64,000 bases of DNA. Source: Klebsiella spallanzanii. GTDB lineage: Bacteria; Pseudomonadota; Gammaproteobacteria; Enterobacterales; Enterobacteriaceae. Each line of letters starts with the position of its first letter. Position 1 is the first letter of the stretch. The notes below the pieces were generated by a model. It was not told the origin of the DNA, ran no database searches, and worked only from the letters and a program-made list of their open reading frames with translations. The position numbers and the translations under genes are program-made. This document shows, in pieces, positions 54,599-62,218 of this stretch. Location: assembly GCF_902158555.1 (NCBI RefSeq), contig NZ_CABGGS010000043.1:363065-427064 (forward strand), given 5' to 3'.

Positions 54599-55204
54599 TT
54601 ACAGTAAAACAGGGCTCCGTTGTCGGTCTCTCGTTTCGTCCCAGATACCATAAAAACGGCCAGCGTTACTGGCCGTATACCATACGGTATGGCGGATGTT
54701 GCGGTGACCAAGGTAATCCTGAATGAGACGGGTATCAATGCCCATGTTGGCTAAGGCGAATCCGCATGAGTGGCGGAGCATATGCGGATGTATTTCAAGT
54801 GATAGCCCTGCGCTGTCGCCTGATGCAGAAATAATCTGATAAAACTGTTGGCGAGAGAGAGGGTTACCTTTTCGCGATAAGAATAGCCACTCGCTGCCAG
54901 ATTGAGGATAGGACCTGCGGGTATTCAACCAATTCTTTAACGCGCGGATCTCTTTATTCAGCAGAGGGTGGGTTGTGGAAAATCCATTTTTAAGACGGTG
55001 TATATAAATACATTTAGACTCAAGATCGATATCGGAAATCTGCAGGCGGCATATTTCACTGGCGCGTAATCCGTGAATAAAACATAATAATGTCAGGCAA
55101 TAATTACGCGTGGCATGTGCACCACTGTTGGCCGCTTTGAGCAATGACTCTATTTCATTATGAGTCAGGAAGTTCCTTTTTTTTAAAATAACATTATTTT
55201 TCAT
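54599..55204 (-). CDS. fimB: Type 1 fimbriae recombinase FimB
   Basis: A 201-aa tyrosine recombinase that inverts fimS in both directions. Catalytic residues are in IHGLRASEI (Arg), HMLRHSCG (His/Arg), LGHRNIRH and VWYTASN (Tyr). It is clearly paralogous to FimE and keeps the fimB-fimE-fimS order. Codon use is more AT-rich than the flanking core genes, as usual for fimB. Confidence 0.92.
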   Translation of the reverse strand: MKNNVILKKRNFLTHNEIESLLKAANSGAHATRNYCLTLLCFIHGLRASEICRLQISDIDLESKCIYIHRLKNGFSTTHPLLNKEIRALKNWLNTRRSYPQSGSEWLFLSRKGNPLSRQQFYQIISASGDSAGLSLEIHPHMLRHSCGFALANMGIDTRLIQDYLGHRNIRHTVWYTASNAGRFYGIWDETRDRQRSPVLL

Positions 55205-55718
55205 TATGTTCCCTTTAGCATGCAGACGTATAGTACATTTTATTTAGCATCGTCGGGTAAATGATGAAGCTCGACTGCATTCGAATTTTTTTTAATGCTG
55301 GTTCTAATAATAGTTTTAAGAGGTGATTTTTATTAGCTGGAGGACGCTTGTTTTTATATTTATGGTTAGTTTTAGTTTTTTTGCTGGGAATAATGTCCTG
55401 CTCATTCTTTTCTCCTTGGCTATGTTTTCAGAGATACATAAATCATAAGGTTGTTAACCATACTGCAAAAACCTTGTTATGGATAGCAGTAATAAGAAAG
55501 GGAATATTTCTGATAGTCGCCAGGAATAAGTTGAATACGACTAAGATGATTCTTTCTTGTCGATAAGATGCTTTTTGAGGAGGAACGATTAAAATTGATA
55601 AGTGCACCAGAGCATAGAGCCTGATTATTTTAAATGCGGGAATCGGTTTGTAAAAACAGTCCTGTGCTGGTTTCTACGTGCTGTGGCGTGAGCGCTCGCT
55701 CACGCCTTATATCGAACG
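55205..55718. other. AT-rich region upstream of fimB
   Basis: 514 bp, probably holding the fimB promoter and silencer-type control. A perfect inverted repeat GGCGTGAGCG (55685-55694) / CGCTCACGCC (55697-55706) lies 12 bp after the stop of the LysE-like gene and is its likely transcript end. The 72-codon frame at 55348-55566 has no ribosome site or recognisable product. Confidence 0.5.
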
Positions 55719-56330
55719 CTATCCCAACTGCTCGAAGAACAGTAGCGCGGCGATTGCCACCATAATCACGCCGGACGCGATGCTAACTTTTTGTGCAACC
55801 TGAGGCCGGGTCGCTAAAAGCGCTTTCGCGCCGTAGCCAACCAGTAAATAGACCAGCGTGCAGGTGATAAGGTGAATACAGCCTAATGCCGACATCTGCT
55901 GCGCAACCGACCAGTTTCCTTTGGGATCGGTAAACTGCGGTAGTAAAGCCAGAAACAGGAGAAACACCTTTGGGTTCAGGCCGCTAATGCATAATCCTTT
56001 AATCGCCCAACGATTCCAGCTACCTGTGGTTTGTTCTTCCGCACTTGGCGTCGGCGGATGGCGCAAAATAGCTATCCCCAGCCACATCAGGTAACTCGCG
56101 CCCAGTAGCGTAATAGTCGACATCGCCAGCGGGTGGCTGGCAATCAAGACCCCGATGCCGGCAACCACAACAATCGTTGCCAGCAGATGCCCAGACATCA
56201 ACCCGGCGACGGCGGGTATCACGCGGCGTCCATTGATCCCTGCGCTGATGGTATAGGCCCAGTCGGCTCCCGGCGTGATGATCAGCAGAAAAGAGACCAG
56301 CCAAAAGCTGGCGATAAAGCTCATTTCCAT
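55719..56330 (-). CDS. LysE/RhtB-family amino acid exporter
   Basis: A 203-aa inner-membrane exporter with about six hydrophobic segments. The family motif near the N-terminus is LIITPGADWAY, with GLMSGHLLAT following and GLNPKVFLLFLALLPQF near residue 130. It is divergent from an Lrp/AsnC regulator gene, the standard pairing for amino acid exporters. ATG 56330 follows AGGTGG; a longer frame to 56357 is less likely. Confidence 0.88.
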   Translation of the reverse strand: MEMSFIASFWLVSFLLIITPGADWAYTISAGINGRRVIPAVAGLMSGHLLATIVVVAGIGVLIASHPLAMSTITLLGASYLMWLGIAILRHPPTPSAEEQTTGSWNRWAIKGLCISGLNPKVFLLFLALLPQFTDPKGNWSVAQQMSALGCIHLITCTLVYLLVGYGAKALLATRPQVAQKVSIASGVIMVAIAALLFFEQLG

Positions 56331-56480
56331 GGACAGTCCACCTCTGCGGGGTGACATCGGTTTCTCATCATTTTTCCCTCATTAAGCTACGATTATTTGA
56401 GGAAAAGAATATCGAGTTTATTGCGCAATGAGCTTTCAATGTTATGCTCTGAAATGGTCTTTTAAGAGAAAATCTTCCAA

Positions 56481-56942
56481 ATGGATAGCATTGATCGAAA
56501 AATTCTTGCTGAGCTGCAGTCCGACGGACGGTTGTCGATAACCGAGCTGGCCGAGCGGGTTAATCTAAGTCTTTCACCCTGCCATCGACGGCTGCGCGCG
56601 CTGGAGCAGGAAGGGGTGATTACCGGCTATCGGGTGAATCTTGATCCCGCCAAAATGGGGTTCAACTTTTTGGCGATTGTCTTCGCGACGTTAAAAGAGG
56701 GCGACAAGAAGGCGGTGAGCGCATTTGAGGAGGCAGTCGAAGAGATCCCGCAAATTGTGCTGGCGCAGCGCCTGTTTGGTGATCCGGACTACCTGATGCA
56801 CGTGGTGACGCGCGATCTTCCGGCGTTCCAGAAACTGTATGACGACAAGCTTTCTGCGATGCCCGGCGTGCAGCACCTGCGCTCAACGCTGGTAATGAAG
56901 ACGGTCGTGCAGGACCGTCCGTTCCCGCTGGGTAATGGTTAA
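56481..56942 (+). CDS. Lrp/AsnC-family regulator
   Basis: A 153-aa feast/famine regulator. The N-terminal HTH reads SITELAERVNLSLSPCHRRLRAL near residue 18, and a C-terminal RAM effector-binding domain carries FGDPDYLMHVV. It probably controls the divergent exporter in response to an amino acid; the gap between the two genes is 150 bp. Confidence 0.9.
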   Translation: MDSIDRKILAELQSDGRLSITELAERVNLSLSPCHRRLRALEQEGVITGYRVNLDPAKMGFNFLAIVFATLKEGDKKAVSAFEEAVEEIPQIVLAQRLFGDPDYLMHVVTRDLPAFQKLYDDKLSAMPGVQHLRSTLVMKTVVQDRPFPLGNG

Positions 56943-56965
56943 TCAGCAGACAGCAGTAAATCTCT

Positions 56966-56999
56966 GTAGCCCGGACAGATGCGCAGCATCGCCTCCGGG
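56966..56999. repeat. REP-like element
   Basis: GTAGCCCGGACA, an inner loop, and GCCTCCGGG, a relative of the element at 61-97. It lies between the converging Lrp and MarR genes. Confidence 0.6.
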
Positions 57000-57019
57000 A
57001 AAATAACGGGCAGGTTATA

Positions 57020-57526
57020 TCAACTCTTTTCCAGCAGGCGCATAAAAACCTTTAGCGCCTCATCCAGGTGCTGGCGCTGGGCCGCTGAAAGTTCTTCCAA
57101 CAGCTCGCGCTCATTCTCCACATGGCTTTCCACCGCTTCATCAATCAACTTTCGCCCCGCTGCTGTTAGCGCCACGAGCATACTGCGCGCGTCCTCCGGG
57201 TTTGGCAGGCGGGTAATAAAACCTCGCTTTTCCAGCGCCTTAAGACGATGGGTCATTGTCCCCGAGGTGATCATCAACGTTGAAAAGAGCTGCGTGGGTG
57301 ATAGCACGAACGGCTTGCCTGCCCGACGCAGGGTCGCCAGCATATCAAATTCCCAGCGCACTAAATCGTGGCGAATAAAGGCGGCTTCAATACGCGGCTC
57401 CAGAAGCATCGCGCAGCGTTTCAGGCGGCCAATCGGCCCCATTGGGCTGCAATCGAGGTCGGGGCGCTCTCGTTTCCACTGTTCGAGGATCCGATCTACG
57501 GCATCTTCTTGTGCTGATTTGTCCAT
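57020..57526 (-). CDS. MarR-family regulator
   Basis: A 168-aa MarR-type protein. The winged helix includes LSPTQLFSTLMITSGTMTHRLKAL and the wing LPNPEDARSMLVALT. It is divergent from an EamA-type transporter gene. The intervening 80 bp hold a perfect palindrome and a near copy, so it likely represses both genes until a ligand binds. Confidence 0.9.
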   Translation of the reverse strand: MDKSAQEDAVDRILEQWKRERPDLDCSPMGPIGRLKRCAMLLEPRIEAAFIRHDLVRWEFDMLATLRRAGKPFVLSPTQLFSTLMITSGTMTHRLKALEKRGFITRLPNPEDARSMLVALTAAGRKLIDEAVESHVENERELLEELSAAQRQHLDEALKVFMRLLEKS

Positions 57527-57539
57527 TAATGCCCACTTG

Positions 57540-57598
57540 TCTTGATATCAAGATAATTATCGATACATACTTAAATCACAATTTACCTTGATGTGAAG
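57540..57598. promoter_or_regulatory. MarR-type operators in the divergent promoter
   Basis: TCTTGATATCAAGA (57540-57553) is a perfect 14-bp palindrome 14 bp from the MarR start. CTTGATGTGAAG (57587-57598) is an imperfect second copy 8 bp before the transporter ATG. Each would cover the start region of one gene. Confidence 0.7.
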
Positions 57599-57606
57599 AT
57601 AAAATC

Positions 57607-58491
57607 ATGGCCTTTGTTTCGCGTAATTTGATGGTTGATTTACTGCTGACCGCTCTGGCTCCCGCCATCTGGGGCAGTACCTATATTGTGACCTCACAGT
57701 TTCTTCCGCCCGACAGGCCGTTTATCGCTGCGCTATTGCGAGTGCTGCCAGCCGGGATCGCTCTGCTTCTCTGGAGCCGCCGTTTTCCGCTTCGTACAGA
57801 GTGGTGGAAACTGATCGTCACCGGGATCCTGAATATCGGTGCGTTTCAGGCGCTGCTATTTATAGCCGCTTATCGTTTACCCGGTGGGCTGGCAGCGGTG
57901 ATTGGCGCTATTCAGCCGCTACTGGTGATGTTGTTGGCCTGGTGCGTCGATCGTCAACGATCTCCCTGGGTGGCAGTGTTGTCGGCCTGCGCCGGGATCG
58001 TGGGGATGGCGATGTTGCTGCTGTCGCCGCAAACGGTGCTCGATCCGTTGGGGATCGGCGCGGCGTTTCTGGGGGCGATCAGTATGGCGCTGGGGACCTG
58101 GCTTTCGCGACGCTGGGCGATCTCTTTACCGGTCATCGCGCTGACCGGCTGGCAGCTGCTGATCGGCGGCATTGTGTTGGCTCCGATTGCTTTAATGGTC
58201 GATCCGCCGCTGCATCAGGTGACGCTGACACAGGCGGCGGGCTATCTGTGGCTGTGCGTTGCCGGGGCGATGCTGGCGTATGGCCTGTGGTTTCGCGGAA
58301 TTGGTCGTCTTTCTCCGGTGGCGGTATCGGCGATGAGCCTTTTGAGTCCGGTGACGGCGGTGATATTAGGCTGGATTTTCCTCGGACAGAAAATAGAGGG
58401 AATGGCGCTGGTGGGGTTGGTGATTGTGTTGTTAAGCGTGTTGTCGATTCAGCGGGCGTTATCGAATAAGAGAGCAGTCACCAGCAGGTAA
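57607..58491 (+). CDS. EamA/DMT-family transporter
   Basis: A 294-aa inner-membrane transporter with ten hydrophobic segments arranged as two EamA repeats (PAIWGSTYIVTSQFLPP at the start; GAMLAYGLWFRGIGRL and LLSPVTAVILGW in the second half). The family exports metabolites or drugs. Control by the divergent MarR protein suggests export of a small toxic or signalling compound. Confidence 0.88.
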   Translation: MAFVSRNLMVDLLLTALAPAIWGSTYIVTSQFLPPDRPFIAALLRVLPAGIALLLWSRRFPLRTEWWKLIVTGILNIGAFQALLFIAAYRLPGGLAAVIGAIQPLLVMLLAWCVDRQRSPWVAVLSACAGIVGMAMLLLSPQTVLDPLGIGAAFLGAISMALGTWLSRRWAISLPVIALTGWQLLIGGIVLAPIALMVDPPLHQVTLTQAAGYLWLCVAGAMLAYGLWFRGIGRLSPVAVSAMSLLSPVTAVILGWIFLGQKIEGMALVGLVIVLLSVLSIQRALSNKRAVTSR

Positions 58492-58495
58492 AATC

Positions 58496-58578
58496 CCGGG
58501 TCGCGGCGTGAACGCCTTATCCGGGCCGTCCTGCAGACGGCTGGGCACTCGTAGCCCGGTCAGCGCAGCGCCACCGGG
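58496..58578. repeat. REP-like repeat pair
   Basis: Two adjacent palindromic units: one with CCGGG at 58496-58500 and TCCGGG near 58525, and a second beginning GTAGCCCGG at 58551. They sit between the EamA-type gene and a converging terminator. Confidence 0.55.
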
Positions 58579-58595
58579 AACTTTTCCAGATCGAC

Positions 58596-58624
58596 AAAAA
58601 CAAAAAAGCCCCATCAAGGGGCTC
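58596..58624 (-). terminator. Intrinsic terminator of the DUF1471 gene
   Basis: On the minus strand, AGCCCC pairs with GGGGCT across a 5-nt loop, followed by TTTTTTGTTTTTG. It is about 90 bp downstream of the small gene's stop codon. Confidence 0.88.
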
Positions 58625-58711
58625 GTCATTGCTGCATGCTTATTATGTGGCGGGAGCCAGACCAGCCGCCTTCAGGCGACCTGTCCGGCAGCTCCCTCTG
58701 CAACCATTCGG

Positions 58712-58921
58712 TTATTTAGACAGCTCGGCGGTCATATGAACCTGGTTACCGGTATAAGCTTCGGTAATGTGGTAGGACTCGCCCTGGTCTTTAGCAATGG
58801 CAGCGATTTTAGCTTCTGCGTTGTCCAGAGTATCCGCGGTGACGCTAACAGGCTGAGCGAAACTAGCGAAAGAAACCAGAGACAGCATACCGGCAGCGGC
58901 AAGTAATTTTACGTTTTTCAT
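58712..58921 (-). CDS. DUF1471 (YhcN/BhsA/McbA) family periplasmic peptide
   Basis: A 69-aa protein with a signal peptide ending at ASFAQ (about residue 22) and a mature DUF1471 domain (SVTADTLDNAEAKIAAIAKDQGESYHITEAYTGNQVHMTAELSK split over the last 45 residues). Relatives respond to acid, peroxide or metal stress and affect biofilm formation. A monocistronic transcript is likely, ending at 58596. Confidence 0.85.
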   Translation of the reverse strand: MKNVKLLAAAGMLSLVSFASFAQPVSVTADTLDNAEAKIAAIAKDQGESYHITEAYTGNQVHMTAELSK

Positions 58922-59305
58922 GGTGTTTATCCTTTTAACTTTTATGGTGGAAAGCGTTGTTGCTTTCGATGGACTTATAATAAGTCTGCTAACTATAACG
59001 CGCGTTGCAAAAAGTGCGATTTAGATCACACTTTTATGACGGTGTGATGACGAGGTAATCCGTTTTATGTTTTTAATTTTCATTAAAAACAAAATGATGA
59101 GTTATTTTGGCGTGTGTTTTTTGACGTGAAAAAAGAGTGGGTCAGAAACTCGATTTTTTTGCTTTAGGTCTTTAATTATTGTTTTCGTGAATGTAAGTGG
59201 CGTTTTTTATGCAAAGCAGGCGGCGACATTTCGCCCTCCAGCGAAGCATTGGCTTCTGGCAAGAAGATAAAGTGGTGTTCAAACTGATGATGTGAGGACG
59301 ACACG
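58922..59305. other. Intergenic region, DUF1471 to ABM monooxygenase gene
   Basis: 384 bp holding divergent promoters. A perfect palindrome GACTTAT-A-ATAAGTC (58972-58986) lies about 50 bp upstream of the DUF1471 start and could be an operator or overlap its -10 region. No coding frame is acceptable. Confidence 0.45.
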
Positions 59306-59623
59306 ATGATCGCAGTACTTTTTGAAGCTGAGGTGACTCCGGCGAGCCAGCAGCGTTACCTGGCGCTGGCGGAGGAGCTGAAGCCGCTGCTTAGCACTCT
59401 TGATGGTTTTATTGCCATCGAGCGTTTTCAAAGCCTGACAACGGTGGGGAAAATTTTGTCGCTCTCCTGGTGGCGAGATGAAAAAGCGGTGCTGGCGTGG
59501 AAACGCAATCTCTGCCATCAGGCGGCACAAAAAGAGGGACGGGAGAGCATTTTCTCCCACTATCATATTCGGGTGGCTCAGGTGCTGCGCGAATATGGCT
59601 CTGAGGAACCGATCCACAGATAA
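59306..59623 (+). CDS. Antibiotic biosynthesis monooxygenase (ABM)-domain protein
   Basis: A 105-aa dimeric alpha-beta barrel protein of the ABM family (IAVLFEAEVTPASQQRYLAL at the start; LDGFIAIERFQS and ILSLSWWRDEKAVLAWK in the middle). Relatives oxidise quinol-like compounds or haem without a cofactor, but many are uncharacterised. It is followed by an ArsR regulator gene about 40 bp later, probably one unit. Confidence 0.82.
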   Translation: MIAVLFEAEVTPASQQRYLALAEELKPLLSTLDGFIAIERFQSLTTVGKILSLSWWRDEKAVLAWKRNLCHQAAQKEGRESIFSHYHIRVAQVLREYGSEEPIHR

Positions 59624-59664
59624 TATTGCGGTGGTTTGCCGCAGAGGAAAATACGCGAGGCGCT

Positions 59665-60372
59665 ATGTTAAAACCTGTTGAGCTGATTGAAGACGACGAG
59701 TCGCTGGCCGTGGCGATGACGGCAGTGGCGTCGGCGATGGCTGATGCCTCCCGGCTAAAGATGCTCTGCGCCTTAATGGATGGCCGGGCGTGGACGGCCA
59801 CCGAGCTTTCCACCGTTGCCGATATTTCCCCCTCGACCGCTAGCGCCCATCTTAGCCGTCTGGTCAGCAGCGGTTTATTGATATGTCTCGCCCAGGGTCG
59901 CCACCGCTACTATCGCCTTGCCGGTAGCGACGTCGCCGGGCTGCTGGAAAATATGATGACCATGGCCGGCAAGCGTGCCGTGATGTTATCTACCAGCACG
60001 CCGGTTAACCTGCGCGTCGCGCGTACTTGCTACGATCATCTGGCTGGAGAAGTGGCGGTAGCGCTGTATGATTTTCTGCTGCGCGAAGCGTGGATAACGT
60101 CTGATGGAACGGCCCTGACCTCGACCGGGGAAGCGCAATTTGCGCGCCTGGGAATTGTGGTGACGACCGGTTCGCGGCGCAAAGCATGCTGCGGCTGTCT
60201 GGACTGGAGCGAGCGACGCTTTCACCTTGGCGGTGCTGCTGGGGCGGCGCTGCTATTGCATGGGCAGCAAAAAGGATGGTTTACCACCACCACAGGATTT
60301 CGCGAAGTGACGATTACCCCACAGGGGTGGCGTGCGCTATACCTGCATTTTCAGCTGTCGAAAACACCGTAA
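59665..60372 (+). CDS. ArsR-family regulator with C-terminal Cys-rich domain
   Basis: A 235-aa protein, about twice the size of a simple ArsR repressor. The N-terminal winged helix (residues about 20-90: ASRLKMLCALMDG, ATELSTVADISPSTASAHL) is ArsR-type. The C-terminal half ends with a motif RKACCGCLDWSERR and a second helical domain. The cysteine cluster may bind a metal or sense thiol-reactive compounds; the classic ArsR metal box is not evident. It is coupled to the ABM gene. ATG 59665 has GCGAGG upstream. Confidence 0.82.
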   Translation: MLKPVELIEDDESLAVAMTAVASAMADASRLKMLCALMDGRAWTATELSTVADISPSTASAHLSRLVSSGLLICLAQGRHRYYRLAGSDVAGLLENMMTMAGKRAVMLSTSTPVNLRVARTCYDHLAGEVAVALYDFLLREAWITSDGTALTSTGEAQFARLGIVVTTGSRRKACCGCLDWSERRFHLGGAAGAALLLHGQQKGWFTTTTGFREVTITPQGWRALYLHFQLSKTP

Positions 60373-60781
60373 CGGAAAAGTTATTCAGATTGTTCTCTAT
60401 GTTGAAAAATAGCCTTTTATGACACGATAGATGTCTATCTTGTTAATTCCGTATCGCTTTCCCCCCTTCGATGTAAATAATAATTACTCTGTTTTTTACT
60501 ATCAATTGTCAATCATTAATAGTCTTAATCTATCTGTTACATTGATTAACACCTCATGAACAAATGTATATTTGTCTGCGAAAAATAGCATTCTTTGACG
60601 CCGACAGCATCGACGAATTCTTTTATAGAATCCGTTCCTGACGCCTTAAATATTGCGGCTTCCGGTCAGTCGAAGTTTCTATTAACAGTCGTACAAGTTG
60701 GCATCGCATATCGCTTCTGACTTTTGTGCGAATTAACTGTTTGCTCATTGATACTTAATTCACTCTGACAAGGAAATGGCA
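60373..60781 (+). promoter_or_regulatory. mrkA promoter region with candidate MrkH box
   Basis: A 409-bp AT-rich region with no gene. TATCAATTGTCA (60500-60511) resembles the TATCAA-type box recognised by the c-di-GMP-dependent activator MrkH. A promoter TTGATT (60542-60547), 17-bp spacer and TGTATA (60565-60570) would place the start near 60577 and the box near -71. The leader is about 200 nt. AAGGAA precedes the mrkA ATG. Confidence 0.55.
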
Positions 60782-61420
60782 ATGAAAAAGGTTCTTCTCT
60801 CTGCTGCAATGGCGACTGCGTTTTTTGGTATGGCTGCGGCAAATGCTGCTGATACCAATGTAGGCGGCGGTCAGGTTAATTTCTTCGGTAAAGTTACCGA
60901 CGTCTCTTGTACTGTTTCCGTAAACGGCCAGGGCAGTGATGCTAACGTTTATCTGTCACCGGTGACGTTAATTGAAGTTAAAGCTGCCGCTGCTGATACC
61001 TATCTGAAACCAAAATCTTTCACCATTGATGTTTCTAACTGCCAGGCTGCCAGCACTTCAACTGATGCCGAAGGCAATCCGGTACCTAACCCGCTGAATG
61101 ATGTGAGCAAGCTGGGCGTGAACTGGACCGGTGGTAACCTGTTGGCTGGCGCATCTGCTAAACAGCAGGGTTACCTGGCTAACACCGAAGCTTCTGGCGC
61201 GCAGAATATCCAACTGGTTCTGTCCACCGATAACGCCACGGCGCTGACTAACAAAATTATCCCGGGCGACAGCACTCAGCCTACCGCAACTGGTGATGCT
61301 TCTGCTGTTCAGGATGGCGCGCGCTTCACTTACTACGTTGGCTACGCGACCAGCACCCCGAACACTGTCACTACCGGTGTGGTTAACAGCTACGCGACTT
61401 ACGAAATTACCTATCAGTAA
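60782..61420 (+). CDS. mrkA: Type 3 fimbrial major subunit MrkA
   Basis: A 212-aa rod pilin. The signal peptide ends AANAA near residue 22, and the mature start [18 protein letters not shown] is that of MrkA. Cysteines lie in DVSCTV and VSNCQAA, and the C-terminus is YATYEITYQ. Relative to the K. pneumoniae protein as I recall it, there is a slightly longer loop after the second cysteine ([17 protein letters not shown]). The ATG at 60782 is preferred over 60776 because of spacing from AGGA. Type 3 fimbriae mediate biofilm formation. Confidence 0.95.
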   Translation: MKKVLLSAAMATAFFGMAAANAADTNVGGGQVNFFGKVTDVSCTVSVNGQGSDANVYLSPVTLIEVKAAAADTYLKPKSFTIDVSNCQAASTSTDAEGNPVPNPLNDVSKLGVNWTGGNLLAGASAKQQGYLANTEASGAQNIQLVLSTDNATALTNKIIPGDSTQPTATGDASAVQDGARFTYYVGYATSTPNTVTTGVVNSYATYEITYQ

Positions 61421-61427
61421 TAAGTAA

Positions 61428-61450
61428 AACCGCCTCGCGCCGGGGCGGTT
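61428..61450 (+). terminator. Partial terminator between mrkA and mrkB
   Basis: AACCGCC (61428-61434) pairs with GGCGGTT (61444-61450), followed by AAAAAC rather than T residues. It is probably a stabilising or attenuating hairpin that keeps MrkA in excess. Confidence 0.55.
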
Positions 61451-61505
61451 AAAAACAATTATAAAGCGGCCGCTGCTGCCGCTTATTTTTTATTCTGAGG
61501 TCAGC

Positions 61506-62207
61506 ATGAAGCGTATTGCCCTTTTTTTCTGTTTCATTTTTAGTTTTGCGGCCCATGCCAATAATATTATTGTTAATGGCACCCGCTTTATTTATCCAGG
61601 AAATGAAAAAGAAATAACGGTGCAGCTCTCCAACACCGCCGACCGTCCGGCACTGGCGCAAGCCTGGCTGGATAACGGCAATGCCGACGCAACGCCGGAT
61701 ACTATTACTACACCATTTATTATTACCCCACCTATTTCCCGCGTAGACGCGAAAAGCGGCCAGACCCTGCGTATTAAGCTCGGCAGTAATGCGGGACTCG
61801 CTAAAGATAAAGAGACGCTCTGGTGGCTAAACCTTCTGGAAATACCGCCGGTTGAAGCCAGTCAGAAAAACGAAGGGCAGAATATTCTGCAGTTGGCGAT
61901 CCGTTCGCGCTTTAAGTTTATCTATCGTCCCAATGGATTAGGCAACCGCGATGCGGCGGCAGAAAAATTAGTCCTTTCTGCAAACGGCAACAATTTGTCC
62001 GTCAGTAATCCGACGCCATTTTATGTCACCGTCAGCCGTATCTCCCGCGACGGCGGCAAAGCGCTGAACAGCAAAACGGTGATGTTTGCCCCGCAGTCCA
62101 GCCAGACCATCGCCCTTTCTTCCGCAGTGAGCAAAGGCGAGACCCTGACCGTTAACAACATTAATGACTATGGCGCAGATGTCGCAGTGAAAGTTGCCGT
62201 CAAATAA
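61506..62207 (+). CDS. mrkB: Type 3 fimbrial periplasmic chaperone MrkB
   Basis: A 233-aa FGS chaperone. The signal peptide ends AAHA near residue 18. Ig-domain landmarks are VNGTRFIYPGNEKEITVQ, QTLRIKLG, LQLAIRSRFKFIYRP and NPTPFYVTV. It delivers MrkA, MrkD and MrkF subunits to MrkC. It lies 85 bp after mrkA and 11 bp before mrkC. Confidence 0.95.
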   Translation: MKRIALFFCFIFSFAAHANNIIVNGTRFIYPGNEKEITVQLSNTADRPALAQAWLDNGNADATPDTITTPFIITPPISRVDAKSGQTLRIKLGSNAGLAKDKETLWWLNLLEIPPVEASQKNEGQNILQLAIRSRFKFIYRPNGLGNRDAAAEKLVLSANGNNLSVSNPTPFYVTVSRISRDGGKALNSKTVMFAPQSSQTIALSSAVSKGETLTVNNINDYGADVAVKVAVK

Positions 62208-62218
62208 GGGAAACGATC

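Noticed and set aside
55348..55566. 72-codon hydrophobic frame upstream of fimB
   Set aside because: It lies in AT-rich regulatory DNA, has no clear ribosome site and no family resemblance; the hydrophobic start could be chance.
59024..59050. Possible CRP site in the DUF1471 upstream region (TCACAC-N10-GTGTGA)
   Set aside because: The half-sites point the wrong way relative to the TGTGA-N6-TCACA consensus.
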